This document shows, in pieces, positions 20,623 through 32,044 of a DNA stretch of 64,000 nucleotides. Made by a program: the position numbers and the translations under genes. The DNA is from Molanna angustata. Lineage: Eukaryota > Arthropoda > Insecta > Trichoptera > Molannidae. The stretch lies in the NCBI GenBank assembly GCA_963576475.1, contig OY754980.1, forward strand, positions 30,549,563 to 30,613,562. The letters are read 5' to 3'. Below the pieces are notes generated by a model. It worked only from the letters and a program-made list of their open reading frames with translations, was not told the DNA's origin and made no database searches. How positions within the stretch are numbered: position 1 is the first letter of the stretch; every line of letters starts with the position of its first letter.

Positions 20623-20777
20623 TAAACCAAACAAAAATAGAGATAGAAGGGGTAAAAATAGATAAAAAAAATAGATAAAAAAACTTATATTTGAATATGA
20701 AATTACTGAATTTGATCATCTAAGTCACCGTCTTAAAATAGTGTTTTCACTCTTTTCTATTATCATCATTTTCGGGT

Positions 20778-20968
20778 GTTCCGTAAGAGCCGGGTTATCG
20801 AAAATTCAAGAGACAAAACAACATCTCACATGTTATTATGTAGTTCATCAATGAGGTTCACTAACCATTCGGAATGTTGTCTTTTATGTGTGACGAGACT
20901 GGTGTGTGAGGATACATGATTGTGTACATTGTATGATACACCATGATGGTATGAACGAATGAATGAAT
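20778..20968 (+). repeat. Dispersed repeat E, most complete copy
   Basis: It runs from GTGTTCCGTAAGAGCCGGGT through AACATCTCACAT and GAGGTTCACTAACCATTCGG to the tail GATGGTATGAACGAATGAAT. About 190 bp with a TGAA-type tail suggests a SINE or a detached LINE 3' end. Confidence 0.6.
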
Positions 20969-20969
20969 T

Positions 20970-21320
20970 ATATTTGAATCTCGAGGTCTCTCTGCAACGC
21001 TGTCCTCTTTGCAGAGGATCATGACCATCTTCCTTCCTTGTGTGATGCACTGCCTCCAGGTGTCTATAGTGCTCAATGCAAGAACACTTTCACTAAATGA
21101 ATGAAAACAGCTTTGTTTCGTAGAGAAGCATAAAACTGAACTATGAGCGGTGTTAGAATGATCCCAATTATTATTTTCCTCAAAACATTGTAGATTCTTG
21201 TCCTCCACCTCTTCCTACATGCTGAAGTTTCCGTGGCAGTCTTTATTTGATCAGTCCATCTAATGAGAGATCTTCCTCTTCCTCGCCTTCTTTTGACCCT
21301 ATTTTTTCCTTCTATTTTTA
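20970..21320 (-). pseudogene. RTE-like LINE C-terminal remnant
   Basis: The minus strand gives RVKRRRGRGRSLIRWTDQIK, then TETSACRKRWRTRIYNV, and further on CITQGRKMVMILCKEDSVAE followed by RPRDSN, in broken frames. The GR.R.IRWTDQIK segment is the usual C-terminal signature of RTE-type ORFs. Stops and frameshifts make it a fossil. Confidence 0.55.
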
Positions 21321-21455
21321 AAGGCTGCTGTCATCTCAACTAGCGATGTGACCGAAGAATTGAAGGAAATTCATTAGATGGAGGAGAGCCTGCCATATAT
21401 GTTTGACTCTCCGAGGATTGAGATGTTTCACGGTCCAGAAGATTCGAAGCGTATA

Positions 21456-21520
21456 TAATAATTTGGATGATTTATATAGCGCCGTTTTCGTGAATATCTC
21501 ACCTCAAGCGCGTCTCCAAC
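21456..21520. repeat. Short dispersed motif, paired with 62646-62702
   Basis: TGATTTATATAGCGCCGTTT, then TCGTGAATATCTCACCTCAA is the reverse complement of a segment inserted in the minisatellite near 62646. It is probably a retroelement 3' end. Confidence 0.55.
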
Positions 21521-22261
21521 AATACATTTCTTAAGCATCTATTTCATGTCCTTCGCGGGCTTTAATGGTCCAAGATTGTCCCAAATACATAATTTTATGG
21601 AAGATAAGTGTCCTTACTATAAATATGTTTCGATTTTTTTACATTTTTTCCAGCCTGGTATCTTGACCTCTTCTACGCATTCCCCATCTACTGAAAGTAT
21701 CGACCCAAGATATTCTTGCAAAATTCCGACGGACAAGGCAGTCGTGTCCCTTGTAGATGACTTTGACGTTCAATAATAAATTATAGTCTCGGAGTAGAAA
21801 ATCATGAATTAAAAAACAAAATTGGACAAGGTGCATTTTGAGATATAGGGAGAGTTCTATTGTCTTTATTGGTCAGAATGTCCTGGATCTCAATGAAAAC
21901 TTCACATGCTTGCTCAGTGTTGCAATTAATTTTGACGATTGTCGATCTAAATGTGAAACCGTGTACGTCTAAACCGTAGTTTTGGAAGGTTCCACCGCTG
22001 GTTTATGTATGCGCCATTCTATTCTGCATTCAAATAATATATTATTGTTGTACGTAGAAAGGACCACGCGCTGTATGTTACATTTTATTTATTCATTGCA
22101 TCGGCCGCTTCCCCGTGTGGTATGGAAATGTACAAGCATTTATCCACATTCACCAAATAACGGAGTCAAACCAACATTTTTTTTATGTCAACTGCTTAAA
22201 TTTACTCATTTCATTTCGACTGCATTACACATTCGGTGGCTAGTCGTATTTAACGGATTTA
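21521..22261. other. Unassigned sequence
   Basis: Short frames on both strands (for example 21546-21776) lack family signatures. This stretch may continue an old LINE, but that could not be shown. Confidence 0.35.
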
Positions 22262-22274
22262 GTGACAGATTCTA

Positions 22275-22440
22275 ACGTCAAAGAGAGGTGTGGGTCGACC
22301 GCAGCTAAGAGAGATGATGTACAACAATATGCTGAAACGTCCAGGATGCAAACTGCACAGGAAAGGACGACATTAAGTGAAATAGAGGAGGCTTTCGTTA
22401 AGAAGTGGACGGAAATAGGCCGAAGAAAAGATGCCAGACA
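22275..22440 (+). pseudogene. RTE-like LINE C-terminal fragment
   Basis: The plus frame reads AKRDDVQQYAETSRMQTAQE, then RTTLSEIEEAFVKKWTEIGR. This fits the ending 'RW.DDI.Q.AG..WM..AQDR..W..LEEAF...W' of RTE-type ORFs. It is short and lacks upstream RT. Confidence 0.5.
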
Positions 22441-24245
22441 AAAAAATATGATATTCGTCTTGAGGTACCTACTTCATTCCATAAAAATGTTTTATGTGAT
22501 AGTGTACAGGTTGCAATTATGAAAACTGTGCTAACAGCAACAAATACAAATATAATTAATACCATCTTATCTGCACACACATACGTTTTTATTTTAAATA
22601 CACACCTGACTGTGTGAGTTGAACGTGTGTTAAAATCCGATTTCGTAAGGTGACATTGAGAAATCTGGAACTTAAATGCCACAAACATGGCACAAAGGCC
22701 CCAATATTTTTATCAACACACGATACAAAATGACTTGTAATAGATACGCTAGATTTTTGGTGTTTGTTTCCTGGGCTTCATTTACAGCTATGGAGAATAA
22801 TAAAAAAAATGTTCAGTTGGAAACACTGCTTCTTACTCTCCCCGATGGCGCGAGAGCCCAAATTGAGCCACTTATCCTCAGTTCTTCTCAGTTTTTCTAC
22901 TTTTCTTACATCTGCGTGTCCGGTCATCATCAGCACAAAACGAAATGTTTTGTAGTCACTATAGTTCGGAACATGATTTTTTTTCAGTGATAACTTGTAA
23001 CTAGTCAATTTGAACCTGTGTTACTTGTTATTTATTCATTCGTTAATTTGAACCTGTGTCACATCTTGTTAATTTGTAACTGTGTTTAACTTTTGTCACT
23101 TATTTTGTATTTGTGACGTCCGCACAAATAACTGAAATAACGTAGCTTATTATTTATTTATTTAATATACAGAGACACCAACAGAACACTGAACAACACA
23201 AACAAAAAAAACACGAAACAAAAAAAATAGAATCTCCAGTACTCCAATAACAGGTATCTCCCGCATGGCTATTGTGCATAATTAGGTAGGTACAATCAAC
23301 GTCTCCTGACCATTTAAATTATAAAAAAGACATTACTTTGCACAGTTAAAAGGAAAGTTTAAAATACACATATACATATATGTAGGAAAACAAAAAGAAA
23401 ACAAATGATGAACTAATAAGATAAAACAAAAAAAGAAGGAATAATTGAACTGAGACAAAATAAAATAGATTTTAGCCCAGCATACTTTAAAGGATAAAAA
23501 TATATGTTATATTCAATTTATCGAAGTAATAAATTCCATTATGATTAAGAATAATTGAATATATTTCGCAATGAACCAGGAAATTCTATCGCGGATACAA
23601 ACACAAGACTTGTTTTAGGATCTGGGAAAATCTCTTTGGCTTAGATTAATCATTAAAGTTCCCGCGATAGTTTGGAGGTAGAGGAAGTGTAATGTATATA
23701 ACTGTTGTGTTCCTTGGTTAAGAGAAGATAGCTCTCATAACATAAATCCATGTAATTATTAACGTAACAAATCAGGCGGTAAATCCATCGCTAGCTCTGG
23801 ATATTATTACACAAGGAGAAGTACGAAGTATTTTTATTTCAAGACGTTATTACTGCTTTGGCGTTATTAACGAGTTAACTTTACTTACATTACCTATTCA
23901 GTCTGAAATAACGGACACAGGGACAGGCCAAGATACAAGAGCTCATTCTTACAGAAATCGTTTTTAAATGATCCGCTAATTTTTCGGCGATGACTTACAG
24001 TTTGCTTAAGTTTAGTTTACAAGGTAATATACCGAAAATTTTTCACAGTTACCGGATAAACACTGGATTTTCACATGATAAATTTTCGTGTAAAATATGC
24101 ATAGTCCCTGTTAGTTGCCCGAGAAGGCATAAATAAATAAATAACCATAGTTTTCATACAAAAATCATTCTGAGTAGACGTTTGCGATAGATCCATGCTT
24201 TGCTGTACTCTAATATTGATATCGAAGACGCCAGCGAGTTCGCCG
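22441..24245. other. Unassigned sequence
   Basis: A minus frame at 22778-23008 (MTGHADVRKVEKLRRTEDKW) is unassigned. Near 23015-23085, AATTTGAACCTGTGT is repeated two or three times. The remainder is AT-rich, with possible LINE 3' UTR text near 23240. Confidence 0.3.
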
Positions 24246-24309
24246 CTCGCATAACATAAGTATGTACATATATGGGTTCATCATATACTTACATATGTTA
24301 TGCGAGTAG
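24246..24309. repeat. Short inverted repeat
   Basis: CTCGCATAACATAAGTATGT on the left pairs with TACTTACATATGTTATGCGAG on the right, with about 20-bp arms around a short loop. Confidence 0.6.
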
Positions 24310-24466
24310 AGTAGCCTAATCCACAAATTAAAATATATAAATGTACATATACACTTATGACAAACTTTAACTTTTTCTTAATTATAGTATAACTTATAAT
24401 TTTTATTTACTACTGTATAAAGTTATATTGTACTTATTGTTATTATTATACTTGTAAAAATGATTT

Positions 24467-24469
24467 TAA

Positions 24470-24528
<59 letters not shown>

Positions 24529-24549
24529 ATGAATGAATGAATGAATGAA

Positions 24550-24580
<31 letters not shown>

Positions 24581-24601
24581 ATGAATGAATGAATGAATGA
24601 A

Positions 24602-24688
<87 letters not shown>

Positions 24689-24705
24689 ATGAATGAATGA
24701 ATGAA

Positions 24706-24736
<31 letters not shown>

Positions 24737-24757
24737 ATGAATGAATGAATGAATGAA

Positions 24758-24832
<75 letters not shown>

Positions 24833-24853
24833 ATGAATGAATGAATGAATGAA

Positions 24854-24884
<31 letters not shown>

Positions 24885-24901
24885 ATGAATGAATGAATGA
24901 A

Positions 24902-24956
<55 letters not shown>

Positions 24957-24960
24957 ATAT
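24467..24960. repeat. Patterned AAAT/GAAT microsatellite
   Basis: About 490 bp of AAAT repeats contain six blocks of four or five GAAT units, starting at 24531, 24583, 24691, 24739, 24835 and 24887. Blocks come in pairs about 50 bp apart, with pairs repeating about every 145-160 bp. This indicates higher-order duplication of the array. Confidence 0.95.
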
Positions 24961-26236
24961 ATATTATGTAAATAAAGAATCAGTGCGTACTAACACTTTT
25001 GAAAAACTGCAAGAGAATCTAAAAAATGATGTAAGACGCTAGATCGGTTGCTATTCGATAAAAAACGTGTAGTACTATGCCGTGTGAACCCAGTCTGACT
25101 TTTTTAACGCATCCGTTTTTATTTCTGTGATGACTAATAGTTCCCCCATAAACTGTTTGCTTGATTTTTTTTAACGGATCCGTTTTTATTTCGGCTACGA
25201 CTTGTGTAGAAGTTTGAGTGGGTAATATATACATGATAGTACGAGTATTCCGGATACACTGCAAAATACCGAACCGAAAAAAATTGTCGTCTGGTTGTGT
25301 CAACAACAACTGGATGCAAAAATAGTAAAAAAACGGATACTTACATGATGGTGAGTGAAATATGGATGTCTTCAGACAAGACATGGTCCGTCTTTTACTG
25401 CATTCTCTAGTTTGTCTTGCTTTTTTGAAATGATACAAAATATAAAGATACCTACAACAACAAAGCGACTTTATTTTATTGAGTTAATTAGAGAGCTGAA
25501 TGAAATAATTTTTAATGCGTATTAAAAATCGCAATAATTGTCTTCTGATTCTGTGTCCTGGGTTCGATTCCGGCAAAAGATAGATAATAAATATTCAAAT
25601 TCATTATTTACGCAAATATCGGTTTACTGGCACGTAAACACTGGTTGGTCGGAAGTAATTTCCATTTGACAATGGTTTATCGCTTGCACATGATGTTTCA
25701 ATACGTTTAACAAATAAACAATTAAATAATGTGTAGAGAGCCGGCCCTGACTGTCGGGTTAGCATTGCCTACGTATGTTGGGGTCGTTTTGGCCCCAAAC
25801 AGCTTGAAACAAGTTGAAAGAAGTATTGCCCATTTAATGAGGGGTCCAAATTACACACACGTTGATAGATGGCTCTTTCTAACTGGGTGGTAATTTACGG
25901 TTCCTTTGATTTAACTAGGTATCTACTTATGTACACGTGTTTCTTCATAATTTGTACATAAACAGTTTATACAGACATTTTAGGGTAGAAATATAAAATA
26001 GGTATACATGAATGTCTCTTTGACAAAATATAATGTCGTTATAAAAATATGTGGATCAACAAATATTCGTTTTTTTCTGCAATTTTTATTTACTTTTATT
26101 TTTATTCATCAATTTGGAATTATTTATTATTATTTTTTATAAATATCAAAATATTATGTCGATATAAAAATATGATCGCTTTTTCTGAATTTTTATTTGT
26201 TTTAATTTTTATTTATTTATTATTATTTTTTATAAC
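24961..26236. other. Unassigned sequence
   Basis: GGGTTCGATTCCGG near 25559-25572 is a perfect B-box-like motif, but no A box or tRNA fold lies upstream. No gene is supported. Confidence 0.35.
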
Positions 26237-26605
26237 TCGAATATTTACATAGCATATACGCAAAAATTGGATTTTTTTTCATTGTCGGGAGTCAATGGTA
26301 TTTTGTGACAATTTTTTATTAACATCTCAATAGAGACGAAGTTTAATAGATGGCGTCACAAAAAAATTTCTTTGTTACTTCATAGATGGCGATGGTGTTT
26401 AAGCATTTTTCGAACGATTTTTTTTATGATTAACCTTATATAAAACTTTAAAAAAAATATTTGGTAACGTTGCACATGCGCATAAAGTGATCACATAACC
26501 CAGACGTTGACAGGTCGTAAGCCCTGTAAAAGCCTAGAGTTCCTGGTACTTCTATAATATTCCAAAATCGTTAACCTTTTGATGTTAAAATTTGTCATAA
26601 AAATA
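26237..26605. repeat. Foldback element, family A copy 3
   Basis: It starts with TCGAATATTTACATAGCATA, then TGTCGGGAGTCAATGG and AACATCTCAATAGAGACGAA. It continues through TGCGCATAAAGTGATCACAT and ends in the complementary arm near 26590 (TCTATAATATTCC, then GATGTTAAAA). It is diverged from the 13065 and 47723 copies. Confidence 0.7.
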
Positions 26606-26839
26606 TTTATATTATATCCGAATTTAAGTTTGCTGAAATTAATCATCCAATATGTGTAATTGAAGAGTAGGTGATAATTATTTTTAAATTAGTTTGATGT
26701 AGTCCCATAATTCTTCCTAAAACTGTTGATGAAATAATAGTTAGGTATATTCTGATGCATATCAAATATAAGAAGAAATCTTTGAAATGTGTGTCCTCAA
26801 TTTTTTTTTAGTACATACTTGTTAATATTATGTTCAACG

Positions 26840-27015
26840 GAAAGAGTTCAAGTCTTCCTCTCTCCCATTCAAAATCTTCTCTGAGCCGAATGTCTCGGGT
26901 TCCGATTCCAGGTGGAGACAGTTTTTAATCGTGTTCTCAGATAAACTTCATAATGTGGCAACATGTTATTGGGTGTGTTTTTTACCATTTGACATTGTAA
27001 GTACCTGTTAGCAGC
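26840..27015 (+). repeat. Dispersed repeat related to H
   Basis: GCCGAATGTCTCGGGTTCCG is followed by GGCAACATGTTATTGGGTGT, then ATTTGACATTGTAAGTACCT, which ends as 19080-19130 does. The first motif resembles a tRNA-type B box, so a decayed SINE is possible. Confidence 0.45.
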
Positions 27016-27964
27016 TAAAGAAGCATTGCAAAAAATTCTATTCAATTAAAGTTTCGGATTATTTTTGCAATGTAGAAAAACCTGTAATTTTTTATGTGGT
27101 CCTATGTGTTATGGTTGTGTTGGATTTTCGTATGAACATTACAAGCAAATGAGAATTTTGTATTAGATGTAAAAAAGTTTTTGAAGATTAAAATAAAAAT
27201 GCAATCAAATTGGATACCATAAAATGGTTAACGATTTAATGTTGAATACAACACAGAGAAAGCACTTAGAAAATTTTATCTTAACAATTGAACCCATTAG
27301 GTCGTTATTTAAAATGTTATTTTATTGCAGATAAAATTGAAAATACACGACATTAAACGCAAGCAAACTTAGCATTAAGTATTATAGGAATTTTAATAAT
27401 TACTTTAGGATGCTTTGAATATTCCTAAACTGTCATACTTCTCGTATAAATAATTTTATATTAAAATTATAAATGAATTTGTTTTGGTAAATAAAACAAT
27501 CAAGTTGTTTTTATTAAACGTCTTGAACGCCAAATTATTACTTTTTAAAAATAAAAAAAAATGACTACCCCGTTAGAGGAAGGTCCAGCTACCTTTGCAC
27601 CTCTTCTTGGGTCTTCCTGTGGATCAAGATGAAGTAGAAAAAGACATGACATGAGAAATTTGTATATTACATCTAGAATATAGTCTTGTTGAGCATTATT
27701 CTGACGACATGCCATTCAAAAACTGCACAAAATTTCGAAATAATACGAATCAAATATTTTAAATTAAACATAATAAATAAATAAAGTATTTCAGAAATCA
27801 AACCATGTCCAGTGATACTATGCCACCGACTCTTTTTTCTTTCGGTTGACTATAAAGCATTTTTTCAAAATAGTATTCAGGTACATAAGGTTCTGTCTTC
27901 AGTTCGCTGTTGTTCATAGTCGTCATGAATTACTAAACACAATATGTTGAATGGTATCCTTAAG
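27016..27964. other. Unassigned AT-rich sequence
   Basis: Apart from ATTATTCTGACGACATGCC near 27697-27715, which recurs near 52373 and 53950, nothing is recognised. Confidence 0.35.
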
Positions 27965-28075
27965 ATCATGCTTTTGTAGATGATGTGGCACTGATATCAG
28001 ATAACGCTAATGACCTACAGAACAGCCTCGAAAGATGGAGAAGGACCAGGATTATTGCTTTAAAAATATTTGAAA
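27965..28075 (+). pseudogene. RTE-like RT catalytic-loop scrap
   Basis: The frame gives FVDDVALISDNANDLQNSLE and RWRRT. This is RT motif C, with the usual F/Y-A-D-D altered to FVDD. It is almost the same as the sequence at 28105-28215, so the two are a local duplication or two insertions. Confidence 0.6.
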
Positions 28076-28104
28076 CACAAGATCAATGGTATCCTGCTTT
28101 ACCA

Positions 28105-28215
28105 TGTTTTTTGCAGACGATATGGTACTGATATCAGACAACGCTAATAGCCTACAGAGTAGTCTGGAAAGATGGAGTAGGATCTTGGAGGATAATTGGT
28201 TTCAAATTAGCAAAA
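28105..28215 (+). pseudogene. RTE-like RT catalytic-loop fragment
   Basis: It encodes MFFADDMVLISDNANSLQSS, then LERWSRILEDNWFQIS. FADD is the metal-binding motif C of reverse transcriptase, and the following helix with K-type residues fits the RTE group. Only about 40 codons remain, so it is not functional. Confidence 0.7.
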
Positions 28216-28510
28216 AATTATGTAATATCTCTCCTCCTCCCAGTCCACTTTTCTCGTTCTTGTGCGATTTCATCCCCTGGGGTCCAAAGAATCTTTTGAT
28301 GTCGTCCATCCATTTGTTAGGTGGCTGTCCTTGTGGTCTTTTGTCGCCTCTCAGTCTACACTCCGCCTGGCTTTTTGTCCATCAACTATCTTTCATTTTT
28401 GCTCTGTGTCCTACCAATATCCACTTTTGCATTGCTACTCTTTCATCCACATCGGATATTTTGGTCTGACTTCGTATCCAGTCATTCCTCTTCCTGTTTT
28501 CTAGTTTAAT
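28216..28510 (-). pseudogene. RTE-like LINE C-terminal fragment
   Basis: The minus strand reads WIRSQTKISDVDERVAMQKW, then ILVGHRAKMKDS, and after a stop RLRGDKRPQGQPPNKWMDDI and KRFFGPQGM. This is the RTE C-terminus (I.DV.ERV...KW.W.GH.ARM, GRP..RW.DDI). It lies in the opposite orientation to the RT scrap that ends right beside it, so two insertions or an inversion are involved. Confidence 0.7.
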
Positions 28511-29016
28511 AGTATACATTTTGTGAAACATCAGACGATTTTCTCAAATATTAGGTGGGTGCTGTAAAAGAAACAATAAAAAGTTTTTTTAAGTTCCTTA
28601 CAGTTTGATATGCAGAGCTTGTTGGTAAATTTTGTTTGTCCTGTCTGCGCAGTCTTTGCCTGTTTAATATCCTTGGGGAAATTTGAATTTTAAAGTGTTT
28701 TTAAGATCTTTGCTTTGGTGTGTGAGCCTTCCAGCGACAACTTTACCATATATCGTCATTTTATTTCATAACATGACGGAAACTAATGCTGAATTATTAT
28801 TCAACGCGGTCTATTGTATTATATTATAATCTTATTCATATTATATTTTCAAACAAATCGCTCCTAAATACGACGTTTAAAATGACACTAAGAAGGAGGG
28901 CTTGTGACACGGACGGAAATGATTAAATTAACTGGAACATATTGATGGGTGTGAATTAATAGCAAATTTTGATATACTAAGAAGTGTAATTTTAGAGATA
29001 TTGTATCTCAACTCAT
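28511..29016. other. Unassigned sequence
   Basis: No frame or repeat match. Confidence 0.35.
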
Positions 29017-29953
29017 TTAACCCTTTCGGCCCTAGTGGTCACAAAAATGACCATGAAAATGAAACTCTTATACACAAATATTTTGTTCATAAAGATATTT
29101 CAATTTTTGTGCCAATATCTAGTACCCAATGTTCAACATCGAATATAAATGCGAGATCACTGACATCTCTGTGTTAAGTAGTAAGTTTTTTGAATTCATT
29201 TGACAGTTGCCATTGTTCGCGCTACCAGAATGTCAGGTAAGCAAATAAATGAGTTTTTTTGTAAAAATGCAATATGTTATCTTATTTTTTATTGTAATTA
29301 TTTATGATTAATACTTTCAACTTATGGAATATATACTAAATATCACAATCAGTTATTTTACTTAATTTGAAATCAATGTTAAATCTTGATGTACACATAT
29401 TTGACCAACAGGGCTCAATTGATACTGAAAGTGAATTACAATTTTTACAGCGAAATCAATAAATTTTATAATTTAATACTATTTTATATTTCTATTCATA
29501 ATTTCATGAACATATTTTACTTATTATCTTTCATTTGTAATATAACTATGGAAAGTAAGACCATTTATCAATGCATTTAGAAAAAATGTTCCTCAAAGCC
29601 ACAACGATGAAGATGGAATTTTTCTCATCAAGATCAAGAGTAATGTACATTAAATGCAATCTTCATCTTTGCCTAAGTTCATCATCCAATTTTTATTAAA
29701 AAATTCACACCATTTAAAAAATTTCACACTATTAAAAAATTATCAACTTGTATGCAATTATACTAAATATTACTAAAATGTACTACAGTTCAGCCCTGAT
29801 GGTCACAAATGTGCACATCGTAAAACACCAAAAACAAATAAAAAATAAAAAAAAAATAAAAAGATTTTTCATTTATCTGCCCTTCTAGAAATGATAAATA
29901 AATCCAAATATTTTTTTCCTACCTTAACAAAAATGCAGGGCCGAAAGGGTTAG
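29017..29953. mobile_element. TTAA-flanked element with CCCTTTCGGCCCT ends
   Basis: The 13-bp perfect terminal inverted repeats (29021-29033 and 29937-29949) are flanked by TTAA on the left and TTAG on the right. TTAA targets and CCC-starting ends are piggyBac-like. No transposase frame is present. An ATGTCAG followed by GTAAGC at 29230-29242 looks like a start codon plus splice donor left from a parent element. A subterminal GCCCT-ATGGTCACAAA motif occurs at both ends. Confidence 0.65.
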
Positions 29954-30170
29954 GACAACTAAGTGGAGCTGGGCAGGGCATGTCGCTCAAACCACAGACT
30001 CCAGATGGACTAAGAAAGGGCTATAATAGCGATCAAGAACGGGAAAAAGAAGTGTTGGAATGCCTCAAATAAGGTGGTCTGACGATATTAGACGGGTCTG
30101 CCCAGGATAGGGAGCTGTGGATGTCTCAGAAGGAGGCCTATGCCCATTACTGGACGAAGAAGAGCTACCA
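29954..30170 (+). pseudogene. RTE-like LINE C-terminal fragment
   Basis: It encodes TKWSWAGHVAQTTDSRWTKK, then after stops RSRTGKRSVGMPQIRWSDDI and RRV. KW.WAGH.A....RWT and GRP..RWSDDI are RTE C-terminal hallmarks. Two nonsense codons break it. The TTAA-flanked element directly adjoins its 5' side. Confidence 0.75.
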
Positions 30171-30220
30171 AAAAAGAAAAAAAAAGTTGCCTATATATTA
30201 ATACCATCTGCTGTCCTGCT

Positions 30221-30408
30221 CAGGGGGGCAAGTCAGGTTGACCGTCGAAATGAAAACCCTCCTTGTTTACCCATATCATGGAAATAATTATTATATGGAG
30301 TTCTACAATATCTTTAGATGCCATAGAACTTCATACGATAATTATATCCATGATATGGGTAATCACTGGGGTTTTGATTTCGCCGGTCGAACCAGACTTG
30401 CCCCCCTG
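30221..30408. mobile_element. MITE family C, copy 2
   Basis: Like 13851-14038 it is 188 bp, with ends CAGGGGGGCAAGTCAGGT and ACCAGACTTGCCCCCCTG. The inner text TTTACCCATATCATGG pairs with CCATGATATGGGTAA. A plus frame across it is a chance frame. Confidence 0.8.
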
Positions 30409-31194
30409 AACTGGACGGAGGTTGTCACATGGACGACCTGATAAGATTAACCGACAGGGCGATTTCCTCCGCCACACATTGAAGAGGCAAAATCTGAGTT
30501 TTGAACTCGTTAAGTAAGTATTAATACGTCAAGCGAATAATTGGGATCCATTTTTAAGCAAACTGCGCGCACGGAGGAGTTTGAGGTTTGACGTAAATGA
30601 AGTTTATATAGAGGAGTGTCCTTATTTTCGTATGTCCTTATTTTAATTGTAACAATAATTTAAGAAAAAAAGGGATAGCCAGTAAGAAGTTTAACAATTT
30701 TATTAGTGCTCGCAAAGAAAGCAAAGCATATTCATATTACATAGTTATATCAGTAGGTATTCTTCCATAACAAGCGCGTGTCTGCAATTTAAAGTGTTGG
30801 TCGATAATTCGCTATGTAGGTACTAAGATATGCCAATATCATCGTTACACATAATCGGTGTGAGATAACACAGAAGAATTTGTATTTTTAATTTTGTTTA
30901 AACTAACAAAGCTATTTCATATGCGAGGTCGTCTTAGAGACGTGGGCGAAACATACTTCACTTTACCGTTTACATCGACGCTGAGAAACCAATCAAGGAT
31001 GACAAAACTATAATTTCTGAAATATTATGTTGTTTTTTATTAGAAAACAATAGAAATATGGATTAAAAACATGGGCATAATATACTGCGGAAACATGATC
31101 AATTAACAATAGTTTATTTTTTATTTAAAAATAATTATACCTAAAATAGTTTTATTTAAAAAATTTACTTAATAATAGTTAGACCCATAACAAC
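30409..31194. other. Unassigned AT-rich sequence
   Basis: GGAGGTTGTCACATGGACGA at the left may continue the RTE-like fragment interrupted by the MITE. Nothing else is recognised. Confidence 0.35.
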
Positions 31195-31550
31195 ATAAAC
31201 CATCGAAGCCAGAGCCGATACTATCAGAACAAAAAACCTCCTCCGGACTACTGAAATGAGGACACTGCGCTCCGTAATGGGCGTAATACTCGTGGACAGA
31301 GTCCGGAACGGGGATATAAGGAGGAGATCGATGTAGATGACATCATCCGCTGGGGTAGAGGGCGAAGGCGTTAATGGAGAGACCATATCGAGAGAATGGG
31401 AGACAACCGACTACCCAAAATTGTCTCCAAGGAAGCCCCGGAGGGTCGTAGAGCAAGTGGGAGATCAGCAAAAAGATGGAGTGACAGCTGGACATCCAGA
31501 TCACAAGAGGCAGTCTCCGATTGAAAAAACAGAGGAAAAAGAAGAAGAAG
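31195..31550 (+). pseudogene. RTE-like LINE C-terminal fragment
   Basis: In shifting frames it reads RTTEMRTLRSVMGVILVDRV, then RNGDIRRRS, then RDHIERMGDNRLPKIVSKEA and GRSAKRWSDSWTSRSQEAVS. These are the RTE pieces TEM..LR...G....DR.RN.DIR, W..HI.RM and GRP.KRW.D. A TAG and at least one frameshift disable it. Confidence 0.75.
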
Positions 31551-31654
31551 CTATAATATCTAAGAAAAAAAATATAATAAGTTCAAAATAAAAAAAAAAT
31601 ATAATAAGTTCAAAATGTTTTTTCTGTGATATACAATAATACAAAGTCTAGTTG

Positions 31655-31775
31655 ATTGTACTTCTATCGACGAACTAAGAAATTCTGCGTTACGGATAGA
31701 GATTGATATTGTTGAACGTTATGCAGATCGGAGTGGAAGTCCATGATTGGATAAAATAGGTGTGAAATAGAAAAT
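31655..31775 (-). pseudogene. LINE C-terminal scrap, related to 42180-42300
   Basis: GAAATTCTGCGTTACGGATA and GCAGATCGGAGTGGAAGTCC match the 42200-42280 text. There the minus frame encodes the segment before an RT-tail block, so this is a smaller fragment of the same LINE family. Confidence 0.5.
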
Positions 31776-32044
31776 AAATAAAAATAACTAATTTAAATTT
31801 AATACCGGTTTTGCCTAAGTATTAATTGTCTCACTTATTAACGTAAAATATTTCAAAATGGCGAATCTTTCACACATGATCCGACGTATATTTGAGATTG
31901 ACAGACAAATATAATACTTATAACGTTTTATTGTTATTCTTCATCGCAATAGAGTTTAAATTGACTCAACACGGCACAACGCAGTGTTTATTTTCATTTT
32001 TCGATGTCATTTATCCAAAAATTAGATGCATTGATCTATTTTTT
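31776..32044. other. Unassigned AT-rich sequence
   Basis: No feature seen before the family A hairpin. Confidence 0.35.

Noticed and set aside
22778..23008. Minus frame with MTGHADVRKVEKLRRTEDKW as a host exon
   Set aside because: No splice sites fitting the frame and no recognised domain; insufficient support.
25558..25572. tRNA B-box motif GGTTCGATTCC
   Set aside because: No A box, no foldable tRNA body and no copy with a SINE tail nearby; kept only as a remark.
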